The notes below the pieces were generated by a model. That model was not told the DNA's origin, ran no database searches, and saw nothing but the letters and a program-made list of their open reading frames with translations. A stretch of DNA of 64,000 bases from Athripsodes cinereus (taxonomy: Eukaryota > Arthropoda > Insecta > Trichoptera > Leptoceridae). Positions 63,438 through 64,000 of the stretch are shown here, piece by piece. Within the stretch, counting starts at the first letter, position 1. Each line of letters begins with the position of its first letter. The translations under genes were made by a program, and so were the position numbers. The stretch spans positions 26,931,313-26,995,312 of the forward strand of contig OX388312.1 of the NCBI GenBank assembly GCA_947579605.1. The letters are read 5' to 3'.

Positions 63438-64000
63438 GAGTATGGGGTTTTACTTAATATGGTGGAGGATTGCTCTCTATGGCGCAGATAATGAATGGAG
63501 TGAGTCATGGTATTCACATTTCTCAGAACTAAAATATTAATGATTATTTTATTTTATTGTAACAGAGTCATACAGTTTATCTCACAATATAATACAATAA
63601 CAATAAATATTTATAATACGTAAACCAATCAAGACTCTACACAGTAAGTAAAAAACATCAAAAATTACAGTGTAAGTACAAACATCATATAAAATTACGG
63701 CAACATAAACATGTAGGTACACAAATGGCAAATTGATAAATTACAAATTTCAAAAAAAAAATGTACAAGAAGAATAATTGAAAATTGGGTGTATATATAT
63801 GTCAAATCAATCACATTGGTAAAAACATCGGCATTAATAAAAATAAATATAAACAAATATACATGTATGTAAAATTAATCATGCAAGTAAATGCAAGCAA
63901 GTGGAATGGATTCAATCATCAACCTGGATATACCTCTCTTGAAATTTCCAAGACTCATAGTCAAAATATCAAGAGTCCCGAAGAATGAATCATAGTTGGA
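63438..64000. other. No gene seen
   Basis: AT-rich sequence to the end of the window, without a supported feature. Confidence 0.5.

Overview
The window looks like intergenic or intronic DNA of an insect, most likely a lepidopteran. It is strongly AT-rich and has no bacterial gene organisation. No complete host protein-coding gene, rRNA or bona fide tRNA gene could be supported. Nearly everything recognisable is transposable-element DNA: non-LTR retrotransposons (one apparently intact, one nearly intact, and many 5'-truncated 3' ends), tRNA-derived and other SINEs, small inverted-repeat DNA elements, Penelope-like ends with hammerhead-ribozyme folds, and two unusual tandem arrays. The insect assignment rests on the composition, the types of retroelement and the repeat motifs. 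It is an inference, not a database result.

Layout. 1-19.8 kb: AT-rich DNA with many LINE 3' fragments (families called A and B here, plus others), copies of a SINE-like repeat (R1), a pair of TTA-flanked inverted-repeat elements at 9.4 and 11.1 kb, and one possible exon at 12.5 kb. 19.9-25.8 kb: a full-length I-group (RNase H-bearing) non-LTR retrotransposon with both ORFs open and a 12-bp target-site duplication; this is the only clearly functional coding unit. 26-31.4 kb: SINEs and unassigned DNA. 31.4-34.4 kb: a minus-strand, 5'-truncated endonuclease/RT element with a 52-nt poly(A) tail, broken by one frameshift and one stop. 34.5-44.8 kb: SINEs, two Penelope-type ends with hammerhead motifs (36.1 and 44.2 kb), a near-perfect 259-bp palindrome (38.4 kb) and hAT-like remains. 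44.8-46.3 kb: an 84-bp tandem array with alternating A/B monomers, grown inside an R1 copy. 47-57 kb: AT-rich DNA, foldback elements and a cluster of LINE tails. 57.3-58.2 kb: eight head-to-tail copies of a 108-bp palindromic unit, again inside an R1 copy. 58.4-64 kb: SINEs, MITEs and LINE scraps.

How the parts relate. R1 and family A LINE share their 3' terminus (a short hairpin, then GCGTGATGG-type sequence and a variable microsatellite tail), so R1 was probably mobilised by the family A enzyme. The two tandem arrays both interrupt R1 copies. The 57-kb palindromic array shares its core with solitary foldback elements at 47.3 and 52.4 kb. The two hammerhead candidates keep the same fold with different stem sequences, which supports a real ribozyme. 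All family and clade names given without a search are judgements from motifs.
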